Shown here piece by piece: positions 17,186-24,322 of a stretch of 64,000 nt of DNA. The translations under genes and the position numbers were made by a program. Position 1 is the first letter of the stretch, and each line of letters starts with the position of its first letter. The stretch is from JAAXXJ01 sp964412455 (lineage in GTDB: Bacteria > Nitrospirota > UBA9217): the NCBI GenBank assembly GCA_964412455.1, contig CAYPOT010000011.1:1-64000 (forward strand), read 5' to 3'. The notes under the pieces were generated by a model. It was not told where the DNA came from, searched no databases, and worked only from the letters and a program-made list of their open reading frames with translations.

Positions 17186-17230
17186 ACAAGAGGTGACCCT
17201 AGAGGTTCTAACGATCAGCCCGCATGGCGG

Positions 17231-17527
17231 GTACTGTCAAAAGTTCTATGAAAAAATGACGGATATTTTACCGCAGAGGTCGCAGAGGTCGCAGAGAAAT
17301 GCAGATCTTGAAATAAAAACAGAGGAAGTAAAAAAAGACTGGTTAAATTCGGAACATATTCAGGTTAAACGAACTTTAACGGACATTAGGCAAAGAATGT
17401 AGATTCAAAGAAGAAGATTTTGAGAGGTCACCGAGGGGGAGGGAGCAGAGAAGGAGTTTAATGTATTGTAATCCAAGATGTTCTCTGCGTCCTCCGCGTC
17501 CTCTGCGGTGAAAGTTTTGACATTACG
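17231..17527. mobile_element. MITE-like element family A, copy 2
   Basis: A second copy of the element at 14689-14967, 297 bp long, with the same inverted ends. GCATGGCGG is duplicated on both sides (17222-17230 and 17528-17536). The copies differ by scattered substitutions and a short insertion near the right end (TCCTCCGCG repeat). It lies just before the isochorismatase-like gene. Confidence 0.85.
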
Positions 17528-17550
17528 GCATGGCGGGCAAGGAGGGACTT

Positions 17551-18183
17551 ATGAAACGCGCATTGCTTGCGTCAATCGTTGGCATCGCCTGGCTGACAGC
17601 GGCTCCCGTGCCGTCAGTGGGCCAGACAGTAATGGATGAATGGGCCTCGGTGCAGGCCCCGCCGGCGCCCATGGTGAAGCCCGTGAGCGTCGATCCCCGG
17701 ACCACGGCGCTCCTGATGCTTGACTTCAACAAGCAGACCTGCAATGCCGAGCGCAGGCCGCGCTGCATCGCCTCGATCCCCCGGGTGAAGAAGCTCCTCG
17801 CCCTGGCGCGGGCAAAAGGCGCGGCTGTGGTCTACAGCCTTTCGCCGGGCGCCCAGGCAGCGGACATCGCGCCAGAGCTCGCCCCGCAGAAGGACGAACC
17901 GGTCGTGGCGTCGGGACCGGACAAGTTCCTCGGCACGGACCTGGAGAAGCTGCTGCAGGAGCGCAACATCCAGACCGTGATCATTGCGGGCACCGCGGCG
18001 CACGGTGCGGTGCTGCACACGGCGAGCGGCGCGGCGCTCAGGGAGCTGAAGGTCATCGTGCTTGTTGACGGCATCTCGGCGGAGACGCTCTATCCTGAGC
18101 AGTATACGGTCTGGCATCTGCTGAATGCGCCGCGGATCGGCGCCCAGGTGACCATCAGCCGAACGGACCTGGTGGCGTTCTGA
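17551..18183 (+). CDS. Exported isochorismatase-fold protein lacking the catalytic cysteine
   Basis: A 210-residue protein of the isochorismatase-like hydrolase superfamily. A signal peptide (about residues 1-26) is followed by the core fold. ALLMLDFNKQTC carries the first catalytic Asp and GPDKFLGTDLEKLL fits the Lys region. In most relatives the third catalytic residue is a Cys in 'aGxxtxxCVxxTa'; here the segment reads AGTAAHGAVLHTA, with Ala in place of Cys. Hydrolysis by the usual thioester route is therefore unlikely. AGGAGG precedes ATG 17551. The export signal is also unusual for this family. It is flanked by MITEs on both sides. Confidence 0.8.
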   Translation: MKRALLASIVGIAWLTAAPVPSVGQTVMDEWASVQAPPAPMVKPVSVDPRTTALLMLDFNKQTCNAERRPRCIASIPRVKKLLALARAKGAAVVYSLSPGAQAADIAPELAPQKDEPVVASGPDKFLGTDLEKLLQERNIQTVIIAGTAAHGAVLHTASGAALRELKVIVLVDGISAETLYPEQYTVWHLLNAPRIGAQVTISRTDLVAF

Positions 18184-18227
18184 GAAGGGCGGTAGGGGAG
18201 CAGGAAGCAGGGGATGGCAAGAAAGTA

Positions 18228-18356
18228 CGGGCTGTTGCCCAAATCTATTTTGTGCTTCGACTGGCTCAGCACGATCGGAAAAATCTTACAATAGCAAAGG
18301 CCATACCGTTCGCCCTGAGCTTGTCGAAGGGTGAGCGGGGTTTGGGCAACAGCCCG
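18228..18356. mobile_element. MITE-like element family B, copy 2
   Basis: A 129-bp element with near-perfect ends CGGGCTGTTGCCCAAA and TTTGGGCAACAGCCCG. It is flanked by the 4-bp repeat AGTA (18224-18227 and 18357-18360). The interior matches copy 1 with a deletion in the TTCGCCCTGAG hairpin. A lone end of the same type is visible at 34333-34348. Confidence 0.85.
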
Positions 18357-18360
18357 AGTA

Positions 18361-18480
18361 GATCTGACCCCGCTGGGCTCGCTGTGGGTTCTGAAATATC
18401 AGGAAATCATGTCTGACCCCGGAATGTCCCTGATAAGTCAACAAGTCAAGTCTGACCCGAGGGATGACCCCAAGAAGTTT
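18361..18480. repeat. REP-like block with repeated CTGACCCC words
   Basis: This block begins GATCTGACCCCGCTGGGCTC and contains four TCTGACC(C) words. A close copy with extra short duplications is at 20577-20705, directly before the gene at 20707. Both are noncoding and belong to the dispersed GGTCAG(A/G)C family of this region, read here on the complementary strand. Confidence 0.75.
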
Positions 18481-18533
18481 AGAGTCTTTCGTATGTAAGT
18501 TGAAATAAGCTTTACAAACCAGAAACCGAGAAA

Positions 18534-18690
18534 GGCTAATATTCGTCCGCAGATTACACAGATTACACAGATTAAAAAAAAGACCGTCCTGACAGGTGTT
18601 GTATGACTAAATCTGCGTCAATCTGCGAAATCTGTGGATAAGTATATCCTCCGATCCTTTGTTTCTGTGGTCACCTTGCCTTTTCAACTA
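18534..18690. repeat. Dispersed ATCTGCG repeat, reversed copy
   Basis: A diverged copy of the 10801-10941 unit in the opposite orientation: it starts at AATATTCGTCCGCAGATT and ends at TTTCTGTGGTCACCTT. The centre differs (AAGACCGTCCTGACAGG). It lies just before the gene at 18748; 18184-18747 otherwise holds no gene. Confidence 0.8.
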
Positions 18691-18747
18691 TATTACGAAT
18701 GAACCGAAGTTTAAGAAGTTTTCTTTGGAAAAAACGAGGAGGAAGAG

Positions 18748-19065
18748 ATGGCGCGGACTCGTTTGCTCGCCGATGTGCTGCAGGAGCTGTATGATGACAG
18801 GAAGACAGGGGGCTACTTCATTACCGTGAAGGAGGCCAGTGAAGACCTGTTCAAGATCTACGCAAAGGACAGGGAGATTGTCGCCGTAACCTATGGGTCT
18901 GCCAGCGGCCGGGATGCCCTCGATATCCTTGAGTACTACACGCTTGTGAACGGCACGTTCTTCGACGGGCTGGACGTGCCCGCGGGCATCGCGCCCCAGA
19001 AGTTACCGATGAAGAAGTTCATCGAGATGATGAGGAAAGCGAACAAGACCATTCGCATTGCCTGA
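18748..19065 (+). CDS. Small protein of unknown function, PATAN/DUF4388-like
   Basis: A 105-residue cytoplasmic protein. The pattern 'TGGYFITV...LFKIYAKDREIVAVTYGSASGRDALDILEYYTLVNGTFFDG' resembles PATAN/DUF4388 domains, in which a small beta unit is followed by a GxxALxxLL helix and a 'GxFxF' strand. Such domains occur in regulators of motility and surface traits. The match is by eye and weak. GAGGAGGAAG precedes the ATG. It has no obvious operon partner; YciI lies 96 bp downstream. Confidence 0.6.
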   Translation: MARTRLLADVLQELYDDRKTGGYFITVKEASEDLFKIYAKDREIVAVTYGSASGRDALDILEYYTLVNGTFFDGLDVPAGIAPQKLPMKKFIEMMRKANKTIRIA

Positions 19066-19161
19066 ACAGCCTGCGCGCGCAGCAGAAACACCGGCTGCCC
19101 GGGAATCGATGGCCGCTGATCGCCCCTATTCTGAACGTCTAACTTCAAGAGGGACACACCC

Positions 19162-19434
19162 ATGTACTTCATGTCGATCAACAAGTTCAGATCCGACGCG
19201 GACCGGGCGCAGCTCAGCAAGGCGATCCCCTTGCACCGGGAATGGGCCAGGCAGCAGCTCGCAGCGGGCGTCCTCGTGCAGGCCGGCAAGTGGGGCGACC
19301 ATGGCGGTATGATCGTCGTCAGGGCGGAGACCCGGGAGGAAGCCGACAAGGTCGTGAACCAGGACCCGCTCGTCCAGACGGGGCTGATCACCTTCGAAAC
19401 AGCCCAGCTCCATGCGGCCGTGGCATTCAAATGA
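19162..19434 (+). CDS. YciI-family protein
   Basis: A 90-residue dimeric alpha-beta barrel protein of the YCII-related family. SKAIPLHREWARQQLAAGVLVQAG and EADKVVNQDPLVQTGLITFE match the usual 'HxxyLxxlxxxGxlxxaG' and 'DPfvxagl' segments. Members are small cytoplasmic enzymes or binding proteins, mostly of unknown substrate. The ribosome binding site is weak (AAGAGGG). The start at 19162 gives the normal family length. Confidence 0.8.
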   Translation: MYFMSINKFRSDADRAQLSKAIPLHREWARQQLAAGVLVQAGKWGDHGGMIVVRAETREEADKVVNQDPLVQTGLITFETAQLHAAVAFK

Positions 19435-19515
19435 GCGACTGCTTTGGGTGGCGAGGCATACCGAGGGATCCCTAAGAAGTTGAAGCAAAGTATCTCATGT
19501 TTTAAGTCTGACCCC

Positions 19516-19585
19516 AGGCGGTCCAGGCGGTCCCAGGCGGTCCCAGGCGGTCCCAGGCGGTCCCCAGGCGGTCCCAGGCGGTCCC
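19516..19585. repeat. Tandem AGGCGGTCCC repeat
   Basis: Seven AGGCGGTCC(C) units with a 9-11 base period follow directly on TCTGACCCC of a REP-like site. The units vary only by one C more or less. No spacer sequences occur, so it is not CRISPR. It lies in the gap between yciI-like and vapB-like genes. Confidence 0.9.
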
Positions 19586-19760
19586 ACATGCTGGTCGCGC
19601 TGGGGCTTGATTATAAGGTCGTGACGAGTGACGAGGAAGGCGGCGTAGGGTGCGCACCAAAAGAGGCCCCTGAAGTTCTGCGTATCCCGAGAGGTTCCTC
19701 CTTTTCCCTTTACCGCCGCGATGGCGTGTGCTAATATGTGTGTATGAGGAGGTGTATAAA

Positions 19761-19961
19761 ATGCGCACGAACATCGTTCTGAACGACGAGCTGGTCAAGA
19801 AGGCCTTCAAGCACTCGTCGGCGCGGACCAAGAAGGATCTGGTCCATGAGGCGCTGGAAGAGCTGATCTCGGCGCGTCAGCGCCGCGACCTGCGCGACCT
19901 GCGCGGGAAGATCTCCTTTGCCAAGGGCTACGATCACAAGAAGCTTCGCAAGGGAGCGTGA
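19761..19961 (+). CDS. vapB: VapB-type antitoxin
   Basis: A 66-residue antitoxin with an N-terminal ribbon-helix-helix region: MRTNIVLNDELVKKAF opens the beta strand and KKDLVHEALEELI is the second helix. The C-terminal tail is basic and presumably wraps the toxin. GGAGG lies 7 bases before the ATG at 19761. It overlaps or touches the PIN toxin gene, the normal layout for a translationally coupled type II module, and would both neutralise the toxin and repress the operon. Confidence 0.88.
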   Translation: MRTNIVLNDELVKKAFKHSSARTKKDLVHEALEELISARQRRDLRDLRGKISFAKGYDHKKLRKGA

Positions 19962-19963
19962 CC

Positions 19964-20365
19964 ATGGTCCTCGTGGACACTTCCATCCTGATCGACTTCC
20001 TGCGCGGCGCCGAGAACGCCGCCGTCGGGCGGTTCCAGCAGATCCTCGACGGCAATATTCCCTTTGGCATCTCGCCGCTGACCTACCTTGAGGTCCTCCA
20101 GGGCACCCGCACCGAAAAGGACTACGCAACGGTCAAAAGCTACCTCGAAACGCATCGGTTCTTCGGCCTGCTGGACGAGAAGGAATCCTACGCGGCTGCT
20201 GCCCGCATCTATTTCGACTGTCGCAGAAAAGGGATCACGATCAACAGCACCGTTGACTGCCTGATCGCCCAGACCGCGATAGAGAACGACCTTACACTGC
20301 TGCACAATGACGCGGACTTCGACCGCATGCGGAAGGTGGCACCGCTCAAGATATATGGATCCTGA
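19964..20365 (+). CDS. vapC: VapC-type PIN-domain toxin
   Basis: A 133-residue PIN ribonuclease. The four acidic residues of the metal site are visible: Asp in LVDTSILIDFL, Glu in YLEVLQG, Asp in TVDCLIA and Asp in HNDADF. VapC toxins cut tRNA or rRNA and stop translation when VapB is lost. I chose ATG 19964, nine bases after GGGAG. A GTG at 19958 overlapping the antitoxin stop is the alternative and would add two residues. Confidence 0.9.
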   Translation: MVLVDTSILIDFLRGAENAAVGRFQQILDGNIPFGISPLTYLEVLQGTRTEKDYATVKSYLETHRFFGLLDEKESYAAAARIYFDCRRKGITINSTVDCLIAQTAIENDLTLLHNDADFDRMRKVAPLKIYGS

Positions 20366-20706
20366 ACAGCCGTAATGCACGGAGAAAGACTTGACCGTCC
20401 CGGTGCTGAAGAGGAAGTGCAACAAAAGAGACCTGACCCTCAGCGGCTGCTCAGCGGCTCGACCCTCAGCGGCTCTCAGCGGCTCTAACTCTTACTTCAT
20501 AATTCTTAATTGGTTTAAGGGAGAGAAGGGAAGAGCGGGAAACTGGAGGCCAGGAGGGGAATGGCAAGAAAGTAGATCTGACCCCGCTGGGCTCGCTGTG
20601 GGGTCTGAAATATCAGGAAATCATGTCTGACCCCGGAAGGTCCCGGAATCCGGAATGTCCTAAGTCAACAAGTCAAGTCTGACCGAGGACCTGACCCCGA
20701 GGACCC
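20366..20706. repeat. REP-like sites with CAGCGGCT micro-duplications
   Basis: This gene-free gap contains GACCTGACCCT followed by four CTCAGCGGCT units (20430-20487), then an AT-rich stretch. The second copy of the 18361-18480 block (20577-20705) follows. The copy here has the extra duplications GGTCCCGGAATCCGGAATGTCC and GACCTGACCCCGAGGACC. Confidence 0.75.
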
Positions 20707-21555
20707 ATGAAGACTCTTTGCAGCGCACTGGTGATGTTTGCGGTAGGCATCGGCGGCGCCATGGCCACCTCGCCGGCGAGCGCCATCGACAATAGTGCCA
20801 TCGGAAAACCCGAATTCCGGGAGCACAAAGCCACCTATGGGCTGGTGTACCGCTTGCCCAAGGACGTGACGAACATCCTCGATAACAAGATCTACCCGTT
20901 GCTGCGCGCGCGACTGGTGGCGCTGGGCCTTGCCGACGAGGCGCGTACCTTCAACCTGCAGCATGTAACGGTTATACAACTGCACAGCGCTGATCCGACG
21001 ACGCCGGCGAAAATGCTGAAAGCGCTCCCCAAGGCGCCGGCAGTGCTGAACCTCACCCTGAAAGGGTTTTACAACACCGAGGCCTCCAAGGGTGCGGGCG
21101 CTCCGTGGTGGTTCGACCTGGGCGTGGTGAAAAGCGGGCAGGGCTACACGGCGATGATGTCTTACAACACCCTGGCCACCGCCGCGCTCACGCCGTTGCG
21201 CGACGGCCCCCTGCCCCGCTGCACCGGGCCTGTCTACGCCAACATGAGCGACGCCGCGAAGGAGCTCACGCGCACCGCTGGTGTGAACGGTGTCAACGTG
21301 ATCAAAGACGGCAAGGAGACCGCCTCGTACAATCCGCACAACACCCTTGTGTACAGCATGACCAGGTACGACGAACGTCTGCAAGCTGCGATGAAGGCCG
21401 TTGCCGACGAGATGAACAGGGTCCTGCCCGACGGCATCACGACGCAGTTCAAGGACATGTCGATCGTCGAAATCGGCTTTATGGGCAACGTGCTGCGCGA
21501 GTTTTATCGCATCAACCTCGAGGACGGCGCTGCGTGGGATACCTCCAGTCCGTAG
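20707..21555 (+). CDS. Secreted protein, possible 2H phosphoesterase fold
   Basis: A 282-residue exported protein. A signal peptide (about residues 1-26, ending ASA) precedes a domain with two HxT motifs about 140 residues apart: QHVTVIQLH (about 82) and PHNTLVYS (about 213). Paired HxT/S motifs define 2H phosphoesterases of the LigT type, so such an activity is possible, although periplasmic members are unusual. I cannot confirm it. No strong ribosome binding site is seen before the ATG, which sits directly after a REP-like block (GAGGACCC). The gene stands alone between repeats. Confidence 0.6.
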   Translation: MKTLCSALVMFAVGIGGAMATSPASAIDNSAIGKPEFREHKATYGLVYRLPKDVTNILDNKIYPLLRARLVALGLADEARTFNLQHVTVIQLHSADPTTPAKMLKALPKAPAVLNLTLKGFYNTEASKGAGAPWWFDLGVVKSGQGYTAMMSYNTLATAALTPLRDGPLPRCTGPVYANMSDAAKELTRTAGVNGVNVIKDGKETASYNPHNTLVYSMTRYDERLQAAMKAVADEMNRVLPDGITTQFKDMSIVEIGFMGNVLREFYRINLEDGAAWDTSSP

Positions 21556-21777
21556 GTCGGGCAGAAGAAGGTTGAGAAAGTTCGGGTCTGGAAAGAAGAA
21601 GCAGTTGGCGCGGCAGGGTGGGCTGTTGCGGAAGCATCTGCGCCTTATCGCGCAAAGCGTGTTATCAGCAAGGGTGCGCGTTAGAAACAAGAAATGTCAA
21701 AAGGAAAGACCTGGTCATAGGTCCGGTCTATGCAACAAAAGAGACCTGACCGTTCGCAAGGGGTTCCCTAAAAAGAC

Positions 21778-21820
21778 TTGACAGGCACGTCTTAAAAGTA
21801 TACACTTCAGGTGTACACTT
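21778..21820 (+). promoter_or_regulatory. Promoter and likely YefM-type operator
   Basis: TTGACA (21778-21783) is followed by GTATACACTT (21798-21807) and GTGTACACTT (21811-21820), two direct copies 3 bases apart. TACACT at 21801 gives a 17-base promoter spacer. GTGTACAC is a palindrome with the TGTACA core known from YefM operators. An AGGAGG and the antitoxin ATG follow at once, so autoregulation is likely. Confidence 0.7.
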
Positions 21821-21831
21821 AGGAGGACGGC

Positions 21832-22071
21832 ATGAAGACCGCAACGGCAAAAGAACTTCGGAACCATGGATCGGCCATTCTCAAGCGTGTCAGGAACGGC
21901 GATGAAGTGGTCATCACCATGCGGGGGAAATCCATCGCTGTTCTGAAGCCGCTCGGCGAGCCCGACAAACCGTTCAGTCCCGCGGGGTTCGGCATCTGGA
22001 GGGGCCGGAAGGAGACAGCGGACGTGAAACGCTGGCTTGATCAGCGGCGGGAACATCGGTATCACCGATGA
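21832..22071 (+). CDS. Phd/YefM-family antitoxin
   Basis: A 79-residue type II antitoxin. The N-terminus MKTATAKELRNHGSAILKRV, followed by GDEVVITMRGKSIAVLKPL, is the Phd/YefM DNA-binding fold. The C-terminal tail (about 55-79) would bind the PIN toxin, whose start codon overlaps the antitoxin stop (ATGA at 22068-22071). AGGAGG precedes the start. The TGTACA operator upstream points to self-repression. Confidence 0.9.
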   Translation: MKTATAKELRNHGSAILKRVRNGDEVVITMRGKSIAVLKPLGEPDKPFSPAGFGIWRGRKETADVKRWLDQRREHRYHR

Positions 22072-22451
22072 TCTTCGATACCGATGTTCTGATCTGGTAT
22101 TTCCGGGGCAATCAAAAAGCAAAGGAGTTCATCTCCAGCGTTCCGTACGGGGACCGGCAGGTGAGCTCCTTTTGCATTATGGAGCTGGTGCAAAGCTGCC
22201 GGGACCGGCAGGAAGTGCGCACCGTCAAGGAATTCATCCGTGATAACTTCGCCGGCGTCATTCATCCCGATGATCATATTTCGGAAAAGGCGATTTCACT
22301 GCTCGAAATACACTCGGGACCGGACGGGCTGAGGACGATCGACGCGCTCATGGCGGCAACCGCTCTGCGGGAAGATGACACGCTCGCTACCGCGAACCAT
22401 AAACACTTCAAGAAGATCGCGGGGCTGGATATCCGGAAGTTTGCGCCGTGA
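22068..22451 (+). CDS. PIN-domain toxin of a Phd-PIN module
   Basis: A 127-residue VapC-like ribonuclease. The acidic residues are Asp in MIFDTDVLIWYF, Glu in CIMELVQS, Asp in RTIDALMAA and a final Asp/His region at LATANHKHF, where the usual Asp is Asn. The start ATG overlaps the antitoxin stop, so the genes are translationally coupled. The pairing of a Phd-type antitoxin with a PIN toxin is common. Confidence 0.9.
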   Translation: MIFDTDVLIWYFRGNQKAKEFISSVPYGDRQVSSFCIMELVQSCRDRQEVRTVKEFIRDNFAGVIHPDDHISEKAISLLEIHSGPDGLRTIDALMAATALREDDTLATANHKHFKKIAGLDIRKFAP

Positions 22452-22665
22452 AAGGGTGAAATGAGTTGCCGCACGCGTTTGAAGCGGGGAATGCCAAGCT
22501 GCAGGACCTGACCCTCAGGGGTCGCAAGTCTGACCCGGCACCGGCCCTAGGATAACCTAATTTTCTAAGACTGACCCCCGAGGCGCCCCAAAGAGCGCTT
22601 CCTTTTGGTTCAGATTTTATGTTATTATCCGGTTAAAGGCAATCGTGAAGAGGGAGGTGAATACT

Positions 22666-22896
22666 ATGAAGTTTACGCGTATAACAGTAAACCCCGATCA
22701 GATGGGTGGCGCGCCATGCATTCGCGGTTTGCGCATCCCGGTGGCGACCGTCGTCGGCATGGTGGCGGACGATATGACCGAAGCCGAAATTTTGAAAGCA
22801 TACCCAGACCTCGTGCACGAGGACATCCGGGAAGCCCTTCAGTACGCCGCTGAAGCCGTGCGGGAGCGTGAATTGCCGCTGGTGAATGTGGCGTGA
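22666..22896 (+). CDS. DUF433 antitoxin
   Basis: A 76-residue protein of the DUF433 family. NPDQMGGAPCIRGLRIPVATVV and the 'YPDLVHEDIREALQYAAE' helix are diagnostic; the fold is a winged or homeodomain-like DNA-binding unit. GGGAGGTG precedes ATG 22666; an in-frame GTG at 22645 is less likely. It forms a module with the DUF5615 gene that starts inside its stop codon. The same two-gene module occurs again at 27859-28469. Confidence 0.88.
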   Translation: MKFTRITVNPDQMGGAPCIRGLRIPVATVVGMVADDMTEAEILKAYPDLVHEDIREALQYAAEAVRERELPLVNVA

Positions 22897-23273
22897 AGTT
22901 TCTCATCGACAACGCGTTGTCTCCCCTGGTTGCTGACGGTCTTCGCAAAGCCGGTCATGACGCCGTGCACGTGCGGGATTATGGCATGCATGCCGCCGAT
23001 GATGCTGCCATCATGGAAAGGGCGAAAAATGAGGATCGAATTGTCGTTTCTGCCGATACTGACTTTGGCACTCTTCTGTCCCTGCGAAAGGAGAGTCAGC
23101 CATCGGTAATCCTCTTCCGCCGCGGAGCAGAACGTAGACCGGAAAAGCAGATTGCCCTTCTTTTGGCAAACCTTCCGGCAATCGATGCTGATTTAAAGCG
23201 AGGCAGCGTTGCCGTGTTTGAGCAATCACGCGTTCGTGTCCGATTACTGCCCATCGGACGGGAAGAAACGTAA
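22893..23273 (+). CDS. DUF5615 PIN-like toxin
   Basis: A 126-residue protein of the DUF5615 PIN-like family. Acidic residues are conserved in MKFLIDNALS, AADDAAIMERA and VVSADTDFGTLL, and the protein is expected to be a nuclease toxin held by the DUF433 partner. It starts with GTG in a GTGA overlap. The downstream relative at 28089 shows the same layout but differs widely, so the two are not a recent duplication. Confidence 0.85.
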   Translation: MKFLIDNALSPLVADGLRKAGHDAVHVRDYGMHAADDAAIMERAKNEDRIVVSADTDFGTLLSLRKESQPSVILFRRGAERRPEKQIALLLANLPAIDADLKRGSVAVFEQSRVRVRLLPIGREET

Positions 23274-23646
23274 ACTGATTTTCAATACACTTGGTGCCAT
23301 CGATTCCATTCAGTACTCCGTAATTGAAGAAACCCCCTTGAAGTTCTTGCGTTTTTCAGTAATTTGCCCTATTCTCGTCCTGTCAAAACATTCAACCCTT
23401 CATGCGTTGCTCAAATTCTAAACCATGCCAATTGGCTTCACAGGGAACCGTGTTTAAGAGGCATGGGATGCTGCGGATTCATGAGATCGGCGGCTGGAAA
23501 TTTCTTAATTCACATTTCCGACTTCTTACCTGGTTTCAGGGCGGCGTAGGTGATGTCAAGCAGCAAGACCCTATGGGTTCGCTACAGGAAAGCAAGCATA
23601 GAAGCATAGAAACAATGTCCCCAAATGTTCCTTGACCCATGCCCCT
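23274..23646. other. Gene-free gap
   Basis: 373 bp without a convincing gene. The short open frames have no ribosome binding sites. The end holds AAGCATAGAAGCATAGAAAC, another small tandem duplication close to the next gene. Confidence 0.5.
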
Positions 23647-24207
23647 ATGATGAAGACCGCGATCATCGACATCGACAATACGCTCTGGCAGTTCTGTGAT
23701 GCCTTCTACGAGGAGCTGAAGAAGATCAACCGCGCGTTCCCGCGGCCGGAAGCGTGGACGACCTGGAACTTCTTCGAAGGCTACTGCACGGAAGAGCAGT
23801 TCCTGGAAGCCGTGGACGCGGTCCATGTGCGGCAGGACAGCGACGAGCACCAGCCCTATCCTGAAGCGAAGGGTTTCCTTGGGTCTCTCAAGGAGCAGGG
23901 TTACCGGGTGATCATTGCAAGCCACCGAAGGACGGAAATGCGGGGACCGACAGAGCGGTGGCTCGAGCGACACGGGCTGGAACACGACGAGCTGCATCTC
24001 TCGTTCGACAAGACCGTGCTATTCAAGGACGCGGCAGTGGTGGTGGACGATGCGCCGCAGACCCTGCAGAAGGCGGTGGAGCACGAGGCGATCGGGGCGG
24101 GGCTGCTCTTTCCCTGGAACCGCGATCATGCTGGAAACGGATTTGGTTTGTTTAAGAACTTGGACGAAGTGATGAAGTATATAATGGCTAAGCGTCCTTC
24201 TTCATAA
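23647..24207 (+). CDS. HAD-superfamily hydrolase, 5'-nucleotidase type
   Basis: A 186-residue haloacid-dehalogenase-fold phosphatase. Motif I is DIDNTLW (residues 8-14), with both catalytic Asp residues. Motif II is IIASHR, and the acidic motif III is VVVDDAPQTL. The WTTWNF segment and the overall size recall the cytosolic 5'(3')-deoxyribonucleotidase group. No good ribosome binding site is seen. I used ATG 23647; ATG 23650 and TTG 23632 are alternatives. It lies alone, 115 bp before the MscS gene. Confidence 0.78.
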   Translation: MMKTAIIDIDNTLWQFCDAFYEELKKINRAFPRPEAWTTWNFFEGYCTEEQFLEAVDAVHVRQDSDEHQPYPEAKGFLGSLKEQGYRVIIASHRRTEMRGPTERWLERHGLEHDELHLSFDKTVLFKDAAVVVDDAPQTLQKAVEHEAIGAGLLFPWNRDHAGNGFGLFKNLDEVMKYIMAKRPSS

Positions 24208-24322
24208 CTTTTACTTCATAATTCTTAATTGGTTTAAGGGAGAGAAGGGAAGAGCGGGAAGCAGGGGGCTGGCAAGAAAGTAGACCTGACGCTCAGGGTC
24301 TCTTGCGGCACAAGGAGACAGG

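Noticed and set aside
19516..19585. CRISPR-like array of AGGCGG repeats
   Set aside because: The repeats are contiguous with a 9-11 base period and no unique spacers, and no cas gene is in the window. It is a simple tandem repeat.
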